A stretch of DNA of 64,000 bases from positions 1,178,001-1,242,000 of the forward strand of contig JAJJXM010000005.1 in assembly GCA_024516155.1 (NCBI GenBank), given 5' to 3'. Of the stretch, positions 22,160 to 34,208 are shown one piece after another (positions within the stretch are counted from its first letter, which is position 1; each line of letters begins with the position of its first letter). Made by a program: the position numbers and the translations under genes. The notes below the pieces were generated by a model that saw only the letters and a list, made by a program, of their open reading frames with translations, had not been told where the DNA came from and searched no databases. Source of the stretch: Pyronema omphalodes. Taxonomy: Eukaryota; Ascomycota; Pezizomycetes; Pezizales; Pyronemataceae.

Positions 22160-25100
22160 CCGTAGCTCTTTTTCAGCCCTGAAGTGAAGTTTTCTTTTCC
22201 CTTTTGTGACTGTCACTGAGATATGAGTTGTAGATCTTCTGGTTAACCAGCGATTGCCATCTTCACCCGTAAAACTTACCATGGATAGGAGTAGACAAGG
22301 TGCATTGTCTAGATAACCGGTTGATCGCAAACTGCACAAGATCATACTTTTAAAACCTGGCAGATTACCTGCCATTAGATTGTCTGCCATTTTTAATTTG
22401 CCGGAACAGGCTGTCTTCTGGTTCGCCAGAATCTTAAATTTTATGAACATCTAGCGATTCTGCATGTTGGCCCTAGTTAAAATGCAACTGTCAATTTATA
22501 TTTTCCGTGGTTAACGCGGTATCCTGTATATACAGTACGTCGAACGACTTTCAGTCGCTGAGAGACGTCAATGGAAGTAGGCAGAAAGTAACCCTGGGAA
22601 ATATGATCATTCTGGGCTAGCGCAAGACCTGGGAATCGCCTCTGGCTTGAGATGGATTCAAGAAGAGTGGCCAGTATTTTATTTCTTTTTTCCGCACATC
22701 CCGCGGAGCTCAACGGATATCGTGGGTAATTATCCCTTAGACTCTAGCTGCATATATAGAAACAGCCAATGAACTAATGGCTTTCACGCGTTTATCTACT
22801 CTCAAGCGGGGGCGCAAACTAGCATTGAGTGTTCTCACATCCAGAAAAATTCATTGTTTTCCCCGGTTTCTAGCATAGCACTTGGTTATCAGCAGATGGG
22901 CCCAGTGGCTGAGGTATCAAAACATCTGATGATAGGCGTCCACGACTCGGGGGCCTTTTCAAATAAAGCTCAGACGCGTGGACCTATTACCGCTTAACGG
23001 GTTCGCGGCAACTGCGCAAATTGTTTCCTGATATTCAGTAGTGGTAACCGCGCCTCATGGGATAAATCCAGAAATAAACATTGCGACGCTCGGACTGGAA
23101 TACATAAAAGTATCATATACTAACTAGCCTCCCGGAAACCCTCCGGACAAATGTTACTGTAATAAGATATCAAGCTAATTATTGTCTTTTACAAAATAAT
23201 CCCTCTGTCATCGGATCCAAGACACGAAATATACTCGCATCAAAATTTATATGAACCTCCTGAGAATTGCATTCGGCACATCCACCCACCCGACGCGGGT
23301 CCTGACGGTCAATTTCTTCACGCAACTATCTTCGAATGGTCTGCAACTCGTAGAATAAAAGTACAAATGAAAGCTTGCCACGAGCATCTCACTAGCCCAG
23401 CTCCGTTGTTACGGTTCACGCCACTGAGAAGAGTGCACAAGCGTGCATATGTATGCATAGCATGGTCGAAGTATGTGCGAATCCAAATCGGAATAAATCC
23501 CCATTCACGGTTTCGGCAGATCGGTCTATGGCGCTCAGGGGTTTGGGATGTCTTTGTGTATTCGGCCATATAAATATCTGCATATAAGCTGCGGGAACTA
23601 GCGAAACGGACTACGGAATATCGATGTGTTGCTGTGTGTGTATGTATGAGTGATGACTCGGTGATGGCCCGGTGATGGTTCGGGGATGATTTGCTTGTGA
23701 TTTGCCTAATGATTTAACTGTGATTCGCCTCTTAACTGAGTGATGACTACCTTTAAGCTCATCATATCGATCTAAGGTCCCGTTAATAATAGGCAACTAA
23801 CGCTTCAAGGATAATTCCGGTAACCCCCACCCACCGTCGGCGCATCTCTAGAACGACATGAAGGCCGCGAGTCCAACGTTAGGTCAGGCAGCTTTAAAGC
23901 CAAGCGCAGCTCATTTCTTTCCGAAATAAAGTTAGGTCTTTCACCAGTCGTTCTACCGGACTCCCATGGAACGCTTCGCGCGGCTAATAGAAGAATTACC
24001 CCACCAGATAATCGGATATCTCCTTTCCACGTATGCATTACGCCTTGGGCTGTTCCTGATCCTCGGTATGGGTAGTACTACTACTGAATGCTGGACTATC
24101 ATTTGACTATGTATATCGCCTTGTATCGGAGTTGACGAAGGCCAACCAGAACGGAATTATATCTCTCATTAATCCTGGCTGGAAAATCCACAGGAATTTG
24201 AAATTCGTGGTCCGACTTGCTCAGAGGGACAAAGATCACTAGGATATTCCCCGTCTGTGCGCTGCCTGATGAGAGATCTAGAGTTATTTTGTCTGCATGT
24301 CTATCGTACGGGCCGGCCCCGTACGGAGCGCGGGGGGCAACTATGTAGGCGAGAGAACGTGAATATGGGTGAGTATGGCCACTAGAGTATATTGCGAATA
24401 ATCATCGGTTGCAGTGCCCAGTTCTACTGCAGGGGAGGAGTTTGTCGTGAGCGAGTAGACAATAAGATTTGATTGGCTGAAATGGCGTACTGCCGCGGTT
24501 GCGATTGCTACATGAGGCTGTGATGGAATACAAATACATTGGCGGGAGAATAAAATCCATCACATTTTATTCGCCTCCGACTTTCCATGGTTTTTAGAGA
24601 AAACCAGTTGGAAACCAAATGAGAATACTTGAATCCAATGGAATGAATATTAATTATAAAAATAAATAATATTCTCCAGACGAAATACGATTGAACCAAG
24701 TATTGGGCAGAAAATATACCGCCAAGCGCTACCCTTACTGACCGGGGATCTCTCACCAGATCTTGGGACGATTGCTCCGATTGCAGAAAGGCAGCTCAAA
24801 AATTGTTATCTTGTCTGCACCTGATGAGTAGCCGAATTTTGTATTCATTTTTGTGCACTCATCTGACCGATTTTAAACACATCTTTACTATTACTCCCAA
24901 CGCCATGAACCCACGTCAAAATATGGGAAGCTGCTAAACTCGTCAAGATGCATCATCCATCCATCGCTAGAGACATCTCCCGCCTTCCAGGTTCATCACC
25001 CCACCCTAGCATCATAGCACTACGCGATTATTTACATTTGGGCATTTTCGTCTGCGCCCGGGCCAGTTGCGACCCCAGCCTGACCCTATTATTATCAAGT

Positions 25101-25390
25101 CACAAAAGTCTGGGACTAGCTCTCGCTATACCCTGGGCTGTTGTCAGTACTGTTAGCTATGTCACTGCATAGAAATGGTGATCAACTTGACACTGGCATG
25201 AAAATTCTTGGTATCCCGACCCTTTCGGTTGATTTGAATAAATAGAGAACGACCCCTTCTTCAAGTTTAAGCTTCAGTTGTGGGTTTTCACTAGAAAGTC
25301 CAGTTTGTTGTTTGGCTTACAAACGAAGCCAAGTTTGCTCGCATTCTTTAGTACACTACTCCTACACGCCTCTACCACCTCTGGGGAACC
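22160..25390. other. Gene-poor stretch
   Basis: No domain-bearing ORF between the tRNA-Gly and the MFS gene. The open frames are short and overlap on both strands. A run of near-repeated words around 23640-23720 (TGATGACTCGGTGATG and variants) is the only local repetition I noted. Confidence 0.35.
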
Positions 25391-27223
25391 ATGGGCAATC
25401 CTGAAGAACCTCCCCAACCGATGAGCAACGAAAACGCCGAAGCAATGATGAGCGACAACGCCAGCAATCTTTTCGATATGAAGGAGATTGAGAGATTAGG
25501 ACGAGTAAGACCAGAATGCTTCAAAACACTTTGGTCCGAGATTGGCTTTGTGGTTTCGATATGCATGGCTCAAATCCTAGTGGTATGATACGAACAAACA
25601 CCGTCGAAATGAAAATGCTGATTTATATGCACAGGAATACTACGTATCTGGGTTCAATGTGTTGGTACCTGCAATCATAGACGCTCTCGACGTTCCACCT
25701 GAGACTTCGACATGGCCCGCGTCTTCATTCTCACTGGTCATTGCCTGCTTCCTTTTGCCGATGGGACGATTTTCAGACATGTACGGCGGAAAACGGTTAT
25801 TCATTCTCGGCGTAGGATGGCTCGTGATATTCAGCATCGTGGGGGGTATAGCCAAAAACGAACTGATGTTGGTATTTGCGCGAGCCCTTGCAGGGTTGGG
25901 TCCAGCCGCCTTCCTCCCCAGCTCTGTTATGCTGCTAGGGAGTGTATATCGCCCCGGTCCTCGGAAAAATTTGGTTAGTTGCTTAACTTCTGAAAAAAAC
26001 AAAGAAAGCCGGTGGCATGTGTCTTGAATAAATGACTAATCTGATTTTACTAGGTATTTTCGATGTATGGAGCATGTGCACCTCTTGGATTCTTTTTGGG
26101 CATCTTTTTTGCCGGATTAGCTGCTGAATTATTGAGCTGGCGCTGGTATTTTTTTATTGGGGCCATTTTCACAGCGATTTCTTTTTTTCTCGCTTGGGCG
26201 TCAATGCCGGATGACAGAGATGAGCGCGCCAGTTTCGGTACCAAGATGGACTGGCCTGGCGCCGCATTGATCGTCTCCGGCCTAATTTTGGTGGTTTTTT
26301 CATTCACAGCATCCCCGGGTGCACCACAAGGTTGGAAAAGTCCCTATATTCCAGTTTCTTTTTGCTTGGGCTCGATTCTTCTCGGACTTGCCGTTTGGTG
26401 GGAGGGATGGATGGCAGAGCAGCCTCTGCTCCCAATTGAAATCTTCAAGGTCAAGATGTTCCCCGCGGTTGTTGGGGCAATGTTTATGCAGTATGGTGGC
26501 CTCGGAATCTTCTTGTTATACACAACTTATTAGTGAGTTTCCTCCCGCAGGTCCTCAAATTACTGACAGCTAATTGTTTTGCAGTATGGACACAATTCTC
26601 GGTGGAAGTCCCCTCAAAATTGTCGCGTGGTTCTCACCGATGTGTGTTGGAGGAATCATAATTGCTGCAGCGGGTGGCTTTGTCCTGCATATACTTAGTG
26701 GTACAATCCTCATGCTTATTGCCGGTGTATCGTGGATCGTTGCTCCACTGTTATTCGCCATCATGCCGGAAAACGCCTCATATTGGGCATTTGTTTTTCC
26801 TGCAATGGTTACTGGGACGATCGGAATCGACGTCAGTTTCAACATCACTACTATCTTCATCACCACAGGGCTTCCAAAGCGCAGACAAGGTCTTGCTGGG
26901 GCGATGTAAGTATTTTCGACCCACTGTCATACGAAACAGGACTAACGGAGATCTTCAGTATAAACTCAAATATGCATCTCAGCATTGCGTTCTTTCTCGG
27001 ATTGGCAGAAATCCTTGCGCACGAAACCCGACACGTTGGTACGCGGAGAAGTTACGAATATGTCTTCTGGTTTGAAGTTGGACTTGCTTCAATTGCTCTA
27101 CTAATTATGTTGGCATTCGTGCGACTTGATAAGGCCAAGAGTGATTTGACAGCTGATGAGAAGGAGCGGTTAAGAAAGCAAGAAGAGGCCAATGGCAGTT
27201 CTACTACGATAGAATCTCAGTAG
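25391..27223 (+). CDS. MFS transporter of the DHA2 type (AMF1/ATR1-like)
   Basis: Five exons, 25391-25582, 25635-25973, 26054-26532, 26585-26905 and 26959-27223, join in phase to 531 residues in a plasma-membrane or vacuolar permease. The N-terminal loop (about 50 residues) leads into the first helix (IGFVVSICMAQIL), then the family loop between helices 2 and 3 (GRFSDMYGGKRLF, the MFS GxLxDrxGrk motif) and FARALAGLGPAAFLP, which resembles motif C of 14-helix drug:H+ antiporters. The sequence resembles yeast Amf1 (low-affinity ammonium) and Atr1 (boron, aminotriazole) proteins. Substrate cannot be told from sequence. The C-terminal tail after residue 500 is charged and cytosolic. Confidence 0.88.
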
Positions 27224-29454
27224 ATCAGTGAGCTAGATGTCCTGGACTATGTCTAGGAATTTGTGGCTGCATGGCGCGGGGCCCTATCAATAATTGGGGC
27301 CGAAACATGGCTCTTGGGGCGGGAAAAAAAAAATTCACTTAGGGAATCGGGGACAAAATGGATACGAGAAAAATAGGGATGGAATTCATATTGGTAGTGC
27401 TAGTGGCTATTGGACTGACTATTGCCCATATCGTTGAACTAACCAGCGATGCGTTGGTGGGTATCTGAGGAGGGACACATTGAGTAGGTACTACCAACCA
27501 TATAGACTGTATATATTACTCCAAGCGACCCGCGGGTCACATGTACAAGAGTAAATAACGAGAGAGATGAAGAACTTGTTGGCAAACTTTGAGATTAATT
27601 TCTTGGTCTCGATCTTGCCAGCACTTTTGTAATTGATTGCGGTGTGCGGGGAGATATTCTGATGGAGTGTGATTAAAGAAGCAGAGCGTCTGCGTGAATT
27701 CTAAAATCCTATCAAAAAAAAGACCCCACACACTCTATGATAACACGTGACTCTCTCTGCCTCCCGCCTGCATAACCACCAATCATGTCGTGATACCTAA
27801 CTGGCAAACCTGTAGTCAGTACGTAGATAGGCGGAAAGCGGAGTTGTACCTCTCCTGATTGTCTCGGAGATTCCTATCGATCTCGGCCCGTTAAGTAATC
27901 GGCCCGTATTAGAATAGGCGTAACGCAGTGAGCAAACGTCAAATTGACTCTAGAACCTGAATTGTGTGATCTGCACCCTGAGGATAGCCTCATGACTCTA
28001 TGTGTAATTTTCTCACCACCTGCAGTTGAGAGTCAATTAAAAAAGGCATCCAAACAAAAGAATATCTGCCCCAAAGTAACCTGCCGTGCTTTCCGGAGAA
28101 GCAAATACCGAAAACATTTCTCGAGTGATATCGGATGTCTTCATATATCCCTGATGATGCTCTAGTCATATGTGGCTCACCTCACCAGTGGGTGAAAAAT
28201 TGGCGTTGAAGGAAAATATCGATAAAGACTGTGCCCAGGAATGCCACTTGGTCTGAGCTTCTCGTCAATGGCGATCATGGCAATTTTGGTGATAGCTTTC
28301 CGGCGAAATGCGTTCGATGTTCCCGGCTCCCAGGTTCATAATACGCCTATTAAGCTTTGGGAAACCCGAACAGAGTGAGGATCACAGGATGAGCTGAAAG
28401 TTAGCGTTTCCTAGCTAACGAATGCTGCGCAGCCCTGCAAACTCTGTTTTCTACTTCAAAGTTCACTTGCATGTGTTTGGTCAGACATATGCCTGCGTGC
28501 GTTCACGCGCAGAGGTAACAACAATACAGACGGGTAGGGCGATATACTTCAGCTGTCTTTGTGCACTGCGGCAACCACATGTCGTCGGGGCTGGTACTTT
28601 GCCCCACGGGTTTAAGACCCCTTAACGGTACCGGTAGAGTGCAACAGGTTGGATGTGTGATCAATTTCCCGCCGAACGCCGTTCTTCTAGCGGGCCCGGG
28701 GAAGCAAAATTGTCGGACTCAGATGTTTCGAGAGCCATTTTTTGAAGTACAGCGGCATCGCGTGTCCTCGCCCAGTAAAGCTAATTGGGGTTTGATTGAC
28801 TGCAGTAGTGGACGACGGCGTTTCGGAAGTAACTGAGGTTTTTTTGTGATGGTTTCGATGTTGGCATAGGTTTGACGTGCTGAGAAGTGAAGCGCAGGGC
28901 CAAGGCGGGTCTGAAACATTCGTGCAGTACGGCGGCGGCGGCTTGCAGAAGAGACGGCGAAGTGAATTTCAGAAGCTAGAATTGGTGTATCCTCGGGTGG
29001 ATTCTTGGAAAGTAGATGCGGTGGATGGAAGCCGCTCTCCGGACAGATGTGAGTGAGTCCTAGTGATCGAAGCACCGGACTGAACTACAACGCCCATCAG
29101 CGGGTCCATCAGTTCCGCTACGGAGACATTTACAAACACAGGCATCAAATGAATGGTTTACGAGCTCAAATATGACTTCCGATGCTAAGCAATGTGCGGA
29201 ATGTTCCTTCCGCAGGCTACATATGAGACACCCTTACCTAAATTCACCGGTCGAGTTTTCTGCAAACTTAATATGCATGCATCTCCAGGGCGACCTGTAT
29301 ACTAATGAGTGGCTGGCGTAAGGTATTCGAGCAAGCTACGGCGGATAAAAAAAAATGAATTTCTACATATCCTAAGTGAGAAAGACGAAAGTAATTAAAC
29401 AGAGATTTGGAATTGAATCCGTTAGCCAGTCTACGTGGGATAGAAACAAAAAAT
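27224..29454. other. Gene-poor stretch
   Basis: No supported gene. Open frames at 28422-28836 (+) and 28719-29075 (-) overlap antisense and lack domains. A poly-A tract is at 27325-27333. The region ends at the second tRNA-Gly. Confidence 0.35.
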
Positions 29455-29533
29455 GATTCAGCCGGGATTCGAACCCGGGTCGAGCGCAGAATGCTAGTGG
29501 CAAGCGCTCATGATACCCCTACACTACTGAATC
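29455..29533 (-). tRNA. tRNA-Gly(GCC) with a 9-nt intron, second copy
   Basis: Reverse-complement reading gives the same acceptor, D, anticodon and T arms as the tRNA at 22074-22152, again 79 nt with anticodon GCC. The intron after position 37 differs (CTAGCATTC instead of ACTGCATAC), so the intron has drifted while the mature sequence is unchanged. It lies about 320 bases upstream of the amino acid transporter start, on the opposite strand. Confidence 0.88.
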
Positions 29534-29849
29534 GCTGTCTGTAGTGGCAAAACTAAATTATATAATTCTGTTAACACGTGCTCGCTTACCTCGCTAACCC
29601 CTTTCCACGGCACGAGACGCCGTCGCCAAACATCGCAAACGGCTTCACGGCTAGCAGCTTCTCTACGAACCAAGGCAAACATTCCCTCACGACCCTCACG
29701 CCCGACGCGTCTTCTTTTCGCGCCTTCTTGCATTGAGCTTGTTCTTTAATGACGATTATGATCACCACGTTTTAATATACTTCCATTCACCCTCATACCA
29801 CCGCACGCACCTCCGCGGACAGCCTGACGTCAGGCTACACTATCCCCCA

Positions 29850-31686
29850 ATGACGGACCGTGGAACCTATGCTCCGGTCCAGGCCCCAATTCGTGATTCT
29901 CTGGAGCTCGCTTCACTAGCCGACTCTGACTCTGAACACTCTGGTCGATCTTCTGCCTCCTCCTCCGCTGGAATCTCGTCCTCCCGCCGTCTCTCACTCG
30001 CCTCCGATGCCGACGCCGAAGAAGGCACCGGCCTTTATCGCCCCAGATCGAACCGTTCCTACTCTATATCCTCCGCATTCGACTTCAACACACATCTAGT
30101 ACCGCTTACCTCTTCTGCGGAGGGTCGCTATCAACCTCTGGGAGCACCTACATCTTCCGGCGCAGGTGCAGTCGGGGGTCTTGAGCGGCAAAAGACTCTT
30201 ACATTCCTCAACGGTCTTTCACTATTAATAGGCCTCCAGATAGGCTCTGGAATATTCTCATCCCCTAGTCAGGTTAATAACCATGTACCATCGCCTGGAG
30301 TGGCCTTAATAGTGTGGGGAGTTGCTGGACTACTTGCTTGGACCGGAGCAGCATCATATGCTGAGCTCGGAGGTGCCATCCCACTCAACGGAGGAAGTGG
30401 TGTATATTTGCGACATTGTTTCGGAGAGTTGGCGGGATTTCTCTTTTCTTGGACAGCGGTGATAGTACTCAAGCCTGGAAGTACGGCGATTATTGCTATC
30501 ATCTCTGGAGAGTATCTAAACCGAGTGCTTTTTGGATCATTCACGGCGGATCATAATGCAAAGCTACCTAGTGCATGGGCGAACAAGTTGACGGCAATCA
30601 TTTTATTCTCCATTGTTACAATGTTGAATATTATTTCTACACGGTTGACGACACGGCTAAGCGACGGAATGATGTTTATGAAAGTCGGAACTCTTTTAGC
30701 TATCACCATCATTGGAATTATTGTCGCTGTAACAGGTCTCAACGGTGATGGAAAGGGCGCTAGTACTGAATGGAAGGACATTGGCTGGTTCAAGGTTCAC
30801 CCTACCACCCAAGCGGTGAAGGAACATAGTGGAATCGGAGGACTTGGAGAGTATGCTATTGCATTGTATGCTGGACTATGGGCATTCGATGGTTGGGACA
30901 ATGTATGTTTTATTCACCTTCATGGTGGTGCTTTGCTAATATTCTCAGGTTAACTATGTCACTGGTGAAATGCGAAACGCAGGCCGCGATCTTCCCCGCG
31001 TAATCCACTCCAGCATGCCAATCGTCATCATATCCTATCTTCTAGCAAATATGTCCTACTACTTTGTCCTTCCCGGCTCAGTCATCGGCTCTTCCAATAC
31101 CGTTGCTGTCGCATTTGGAACCAAGGTTTTTGGTACTGTCGGAGGTCTTGTTTTCGCCATCGTTGTTTCATTGTCCTGCTTTGGAGCTCTGAATGCAACT
31201 ACCTTCACCTCTGGCCGACTTGTCTACGCGGCTGGTAAGGAGGGGTACCTTCCCTCTCTTTTCGGCACGCTCGGTTTCCGTCCGAAAGCGGATAAACTCT
31301 GGTTCCAGAAAACTCCTGTTTACGCCATGCTCCTTAACGCTTTATTGACGATGGGCTACATTTTGGTCGGGGAGTTTGGGACACTGTTGACATTCTACGG
31401 AGTGGCAGGCTACAGTTTCTACTTCCTGACCGTGTTGGGATTGATTGTGTTACGGTTTAGAGAACCGAAACTTGAACGTCCTTACAAAACTTGGATTACC
31501 ACCCCGTTGGTGTTTTGTTGTGTTAGTCTTTTCCTGATTACTAGAAGTGTGTTTAGTAGCCCGCTTCAGACATTGGCTGTTTGTGCTTTCGTTGCGGCGG
31601 GTGTGCCGATTTATTATTGGAGAGTGAGAGGTTGGAGACCGTGGAAGTGGTCATCATGGAAATTTGGAAGGGGACAGAGCAGTTAG
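29850..31686 (+). CDS. L-type amino acid transporter (APC superfamily, MUP1/LAT-like)
   Basis: Two exons, 29850-30902 and 30949-31686 (46-nt intron, phase 0), give 596 residues. A hydrophilic Ser-rich N-terminal tail of about 110 residues, likely phosphorylated, precedes about 12 membrane helices. The first helix holds the APC substrate-gate motif GSGIF (IGLQIGSGIFSSPS). Others include WTGAASYAELGGAIPLNGG, YAGLWAFDGWDNVNYVTGE and the Gly/Ser-rich FGALNATTFTSGRLVYAA, all characteristic of LAT-type exchangers and of yeast Mup1/Mup3 methionine permeases. It is probably a plasma-membrane permease for neutral amino acids. The open frame extends upstream to 29733 without a convincing ATG, so the ATG at 29850 was chosen. 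Confidence 0.9.
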
Positions 31687-33562
31687 GGGGTGTAATGAAT
31701 GTAATGGTTGATGGTTGATGGATATGATACCGAGATACAGGATAATGATGGCTGAATGTTACAAATGATGGCATTTTGTATATGGCGGATACCAAGGGCG
31801 TTTGTGTATATATACCTATTGATAGCGATAAAGCATAATGCTTCATTAGAGGTTTGGAGAAGCTTGTCAAGGAATACCAAATATTATCAAAAATGTCCAA
31901 TCTTTCGAAAAAAAAAAAAAAAAAGAATTGGGGTCGTTCAAGCTCAATAGGCCTAATAAAATCCAGACAAACCATAGCACAAGTTTAGTGACATAACATG
32001 ACCCAACTCTGAACTCCCCCAAACCCTTAACCCTAAACACCCTTTTTGCCTCGCCACGCCTTGCCTCGCCACGCCCTGCCTTGTCACGCCTTGCCACGCC
32101 TTATCAACGCTTCCATCCCTCCTTCCAACCTTCTATCCCTCCTTCCAACCTTCTAGCCTAACCCTAATGTACATTACATACATACATACTGCAATCCGCC
32201 ACGTTCCCATGCCACGTTTCTAGCTCCCCAGCCCGGAGGTCCTAAACCAGGCAGGCTTCCGGCGTAAGAATGCAGCCACGTCTTGACTTTATGTTGATGT
32301 TGATGTTGATACTCGTGCCTAAAGGTGATGACTTGCACCACCTTTAGGCACGGGTAGGTCATGATCACCGATCAATTATCAGCAGTGAATGGTGACAGTT
32401 GTACTCTATTGTAATCGCAGTTGTAGTTGTACATATGTAGTTGTGGCTGACCGGGTAGGATGGTGGCCTGTGCGTTATATGCAGGAATTTTTACTTTGAC
32501 TTATGAATTAGCCTTAGTCTATGGTTAAATTCCTGGGATTAGGAATAAAAATATTGGGGTTTATGGTATTAAAGATTCGCTTGGGTTGTGTTTTGTGTTT
32601 TGTGTTTTGTGTTTTGTGTTTTGTGTTTTGTGTTTTGTGTTTTGTGTTGCTTGGAGATTGTAGAGAAATGCTGGTATGGTGTGATAAGTCCGTGACCGCC
32701 GGTGATTATGTGGATTTTGCGGGTGGAATATATGGCTTGAAATACATACATACATCCTAGTTGATGAAAGTTGTGCACTTGGCATGGTGATCATAATGCG
32801 CGGAAATCCCGGTTAACGGAGTGTATAGGGTGGGGTATGCTTCGGAGGCTGGTCGGGTGTTTATTATCATCGGGTCGGAAGCTTTGGTGTATGTAGGTAA
32901 ATTCGGATGCTACATCTTGCGGATCTGTGTAAGTACTATCGGTACTGCATGAAATTGTATATTGCACAATTATCGATATTACTCCGGCCCGTCTTCTATA
33001 TACTGTACTTACTCGACCCGAGTAACATACATATATACATACACATGTAACTCCTAATAGCTACATAAATCCTGCCACCCGCGTGTATATCCGATATATT
33101 ATTCCTTCGGTCCCTGCATTAGAGATTACACCTACAGCTATACCTACACCTGCATCCTACTGCATACTGCATACTATTTCTGCCTGCCTCCTGACGTTGC
33201 TTACGGGACTAAATTAAGTAGGGTTATGTCTACCCAACCTTAATTTTTTTTGAATGTTTTGGTTCCTGACTGAACTCCCGGGGCTGGATGAGGGTTAAAT
33301 ACACCAGACACCCCTCCCCCATCTTATCCACGAGCAATACATACCAGGTATCAAAATTCACATATCCTTATTCTTATTTTTATCTTTATTCTATATTTAC
33401 AACGCAATTCAAATATCGGATTTATCACGGGCTATACAACATCAATTTACCATCCCACACTTTTAATCTCACGGCTTTCAAGACTATTGTTATCAACACA
33501 ACTTCGAAGAATTCATACTCTACAATAATCATCATTTACTACTAATACCCCTCACACCCATA
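31687..33562. other. Intergenic stretch with tandem repeats
   Basis: No gene seen. It holds two short CCCTAA-like groups (32030-32035, 32160-32167), a degenerate CGCCACGCCTTGCCT repeat at 32048-32102, a 23-bp tandem pair at 32114-32156, and the heptamer array listed separately. A long pyrimidine-rich leader precedes the F-box-like ORF. Confidence 0.5.
32586..32648 (+). repeat. TTTTGTG heptamer array
   Basis: About nine perfect copies of a 7-nt unit (TTTTGTG). Because 7 is not a multiple of 3, it stays open in several frames on both strands and creates spurious ORFs. Confidence 0.85.
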
Positions 33563-34024
33563 ATGTCCCTCCTTGCGACACCCTCACCCCCACCGATCCT
33601 AACCCTCCCAACCGAACTCCACCTCCTAATAGCACAACACCTCCCGCCATCCTCTCTCCTAACCCTCTCCCTCTTTCCCTCCCTACACACAACCTTTGTC
33701 TCCGCCCTCCAGCACCGCTTCCTGCATCTCTCCCGTAGCGATCCTTCACCTATAACAAATCCCGCCGCATGGTGTATAACCTACAACCGTCCGGACCTAT
33801 TCCGGAAGTTATTAGACATGGGATTAGAAGTTGATATTCCGGTTGTTCAGATGGAACGGTATGGGGGTATGGTTAAGGTTACTTGGTTACATTTGGCTTG
33901 TTATGGGGTTAGGAATTTGGGGAAGAGGGGGAGGATGGATGGATGGGGCCCTGGATCGGAAAGGTGGTTGGTTAGGCAGGAGGTTGCGGGGTGGTTGTTG
34001 GAGAGGTGGCCGAGGTGTGCGTGA
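33563..34024 (+). CDS. Short F-box-like protein
   Basis: A 153-residue intronless ORF. Residues 10-55 (ILTLPTELHLLIAQHLPPSSLLTLSLFPSL, split here as P-T-E-L then L-x2-L) fit the start of a fungal F-box, which recruits the SCF ubiquitin ligase. Residues 75-115 (NRPDLFRKLLDMG, then TWLHLACYGVRN) resemble one ankyrin-like pair of helices, as in many fungal F-box or ankyrin proteins. The protein ends soon after, so this may be a shortened member or have a further exon that I could not find. Cytosine-rich coding at the start gives way to guanine-rich coding after 33800, an abrupt strand asymmetry. Confidence 0.55.
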   Translation: MSLLATPSPPPILTLPTELHLLIAQHLPPSSLLTLSLFPSLHTTFVSALQHRFLHLSRSDPSPITNPAAWCITYNRPDLFRKLLDMGLEVDIPVVQMERYGGMVKVTWLHLACYGVRNLGKRGRMDGWGPGSERWLVRQEVAGWLLERWPRCA

Positions 34025-34208
34025 TGAAAGAGGGCTGCTGTCTGATAGAGATGGGAATTGGGGATGCTATGGGAAAGGAATTGTGTATTTATATTATAGA
34101 GGGACGGGATGGGATTGTAAAGGAATAGTTATTGATAAAGTAATGATACAAATGAACCTCTATATAATACTAGATAACCTAAGGTATCTCTCGAAATCAT
34201 ATCATTCA

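Noticed and set aside
29733..29849. Upstream extension of the amino acid transporter
   Set aside because: The frame opens without ATG and the extra residues lack similarity; the ATG at 29850 suits the Ser-rich tail.
32021..32170. CCCTAA-like words suggesting a telomere
   Set aside because: Only one or two copies at each place, without a run; not enough for an interstitial telomere.
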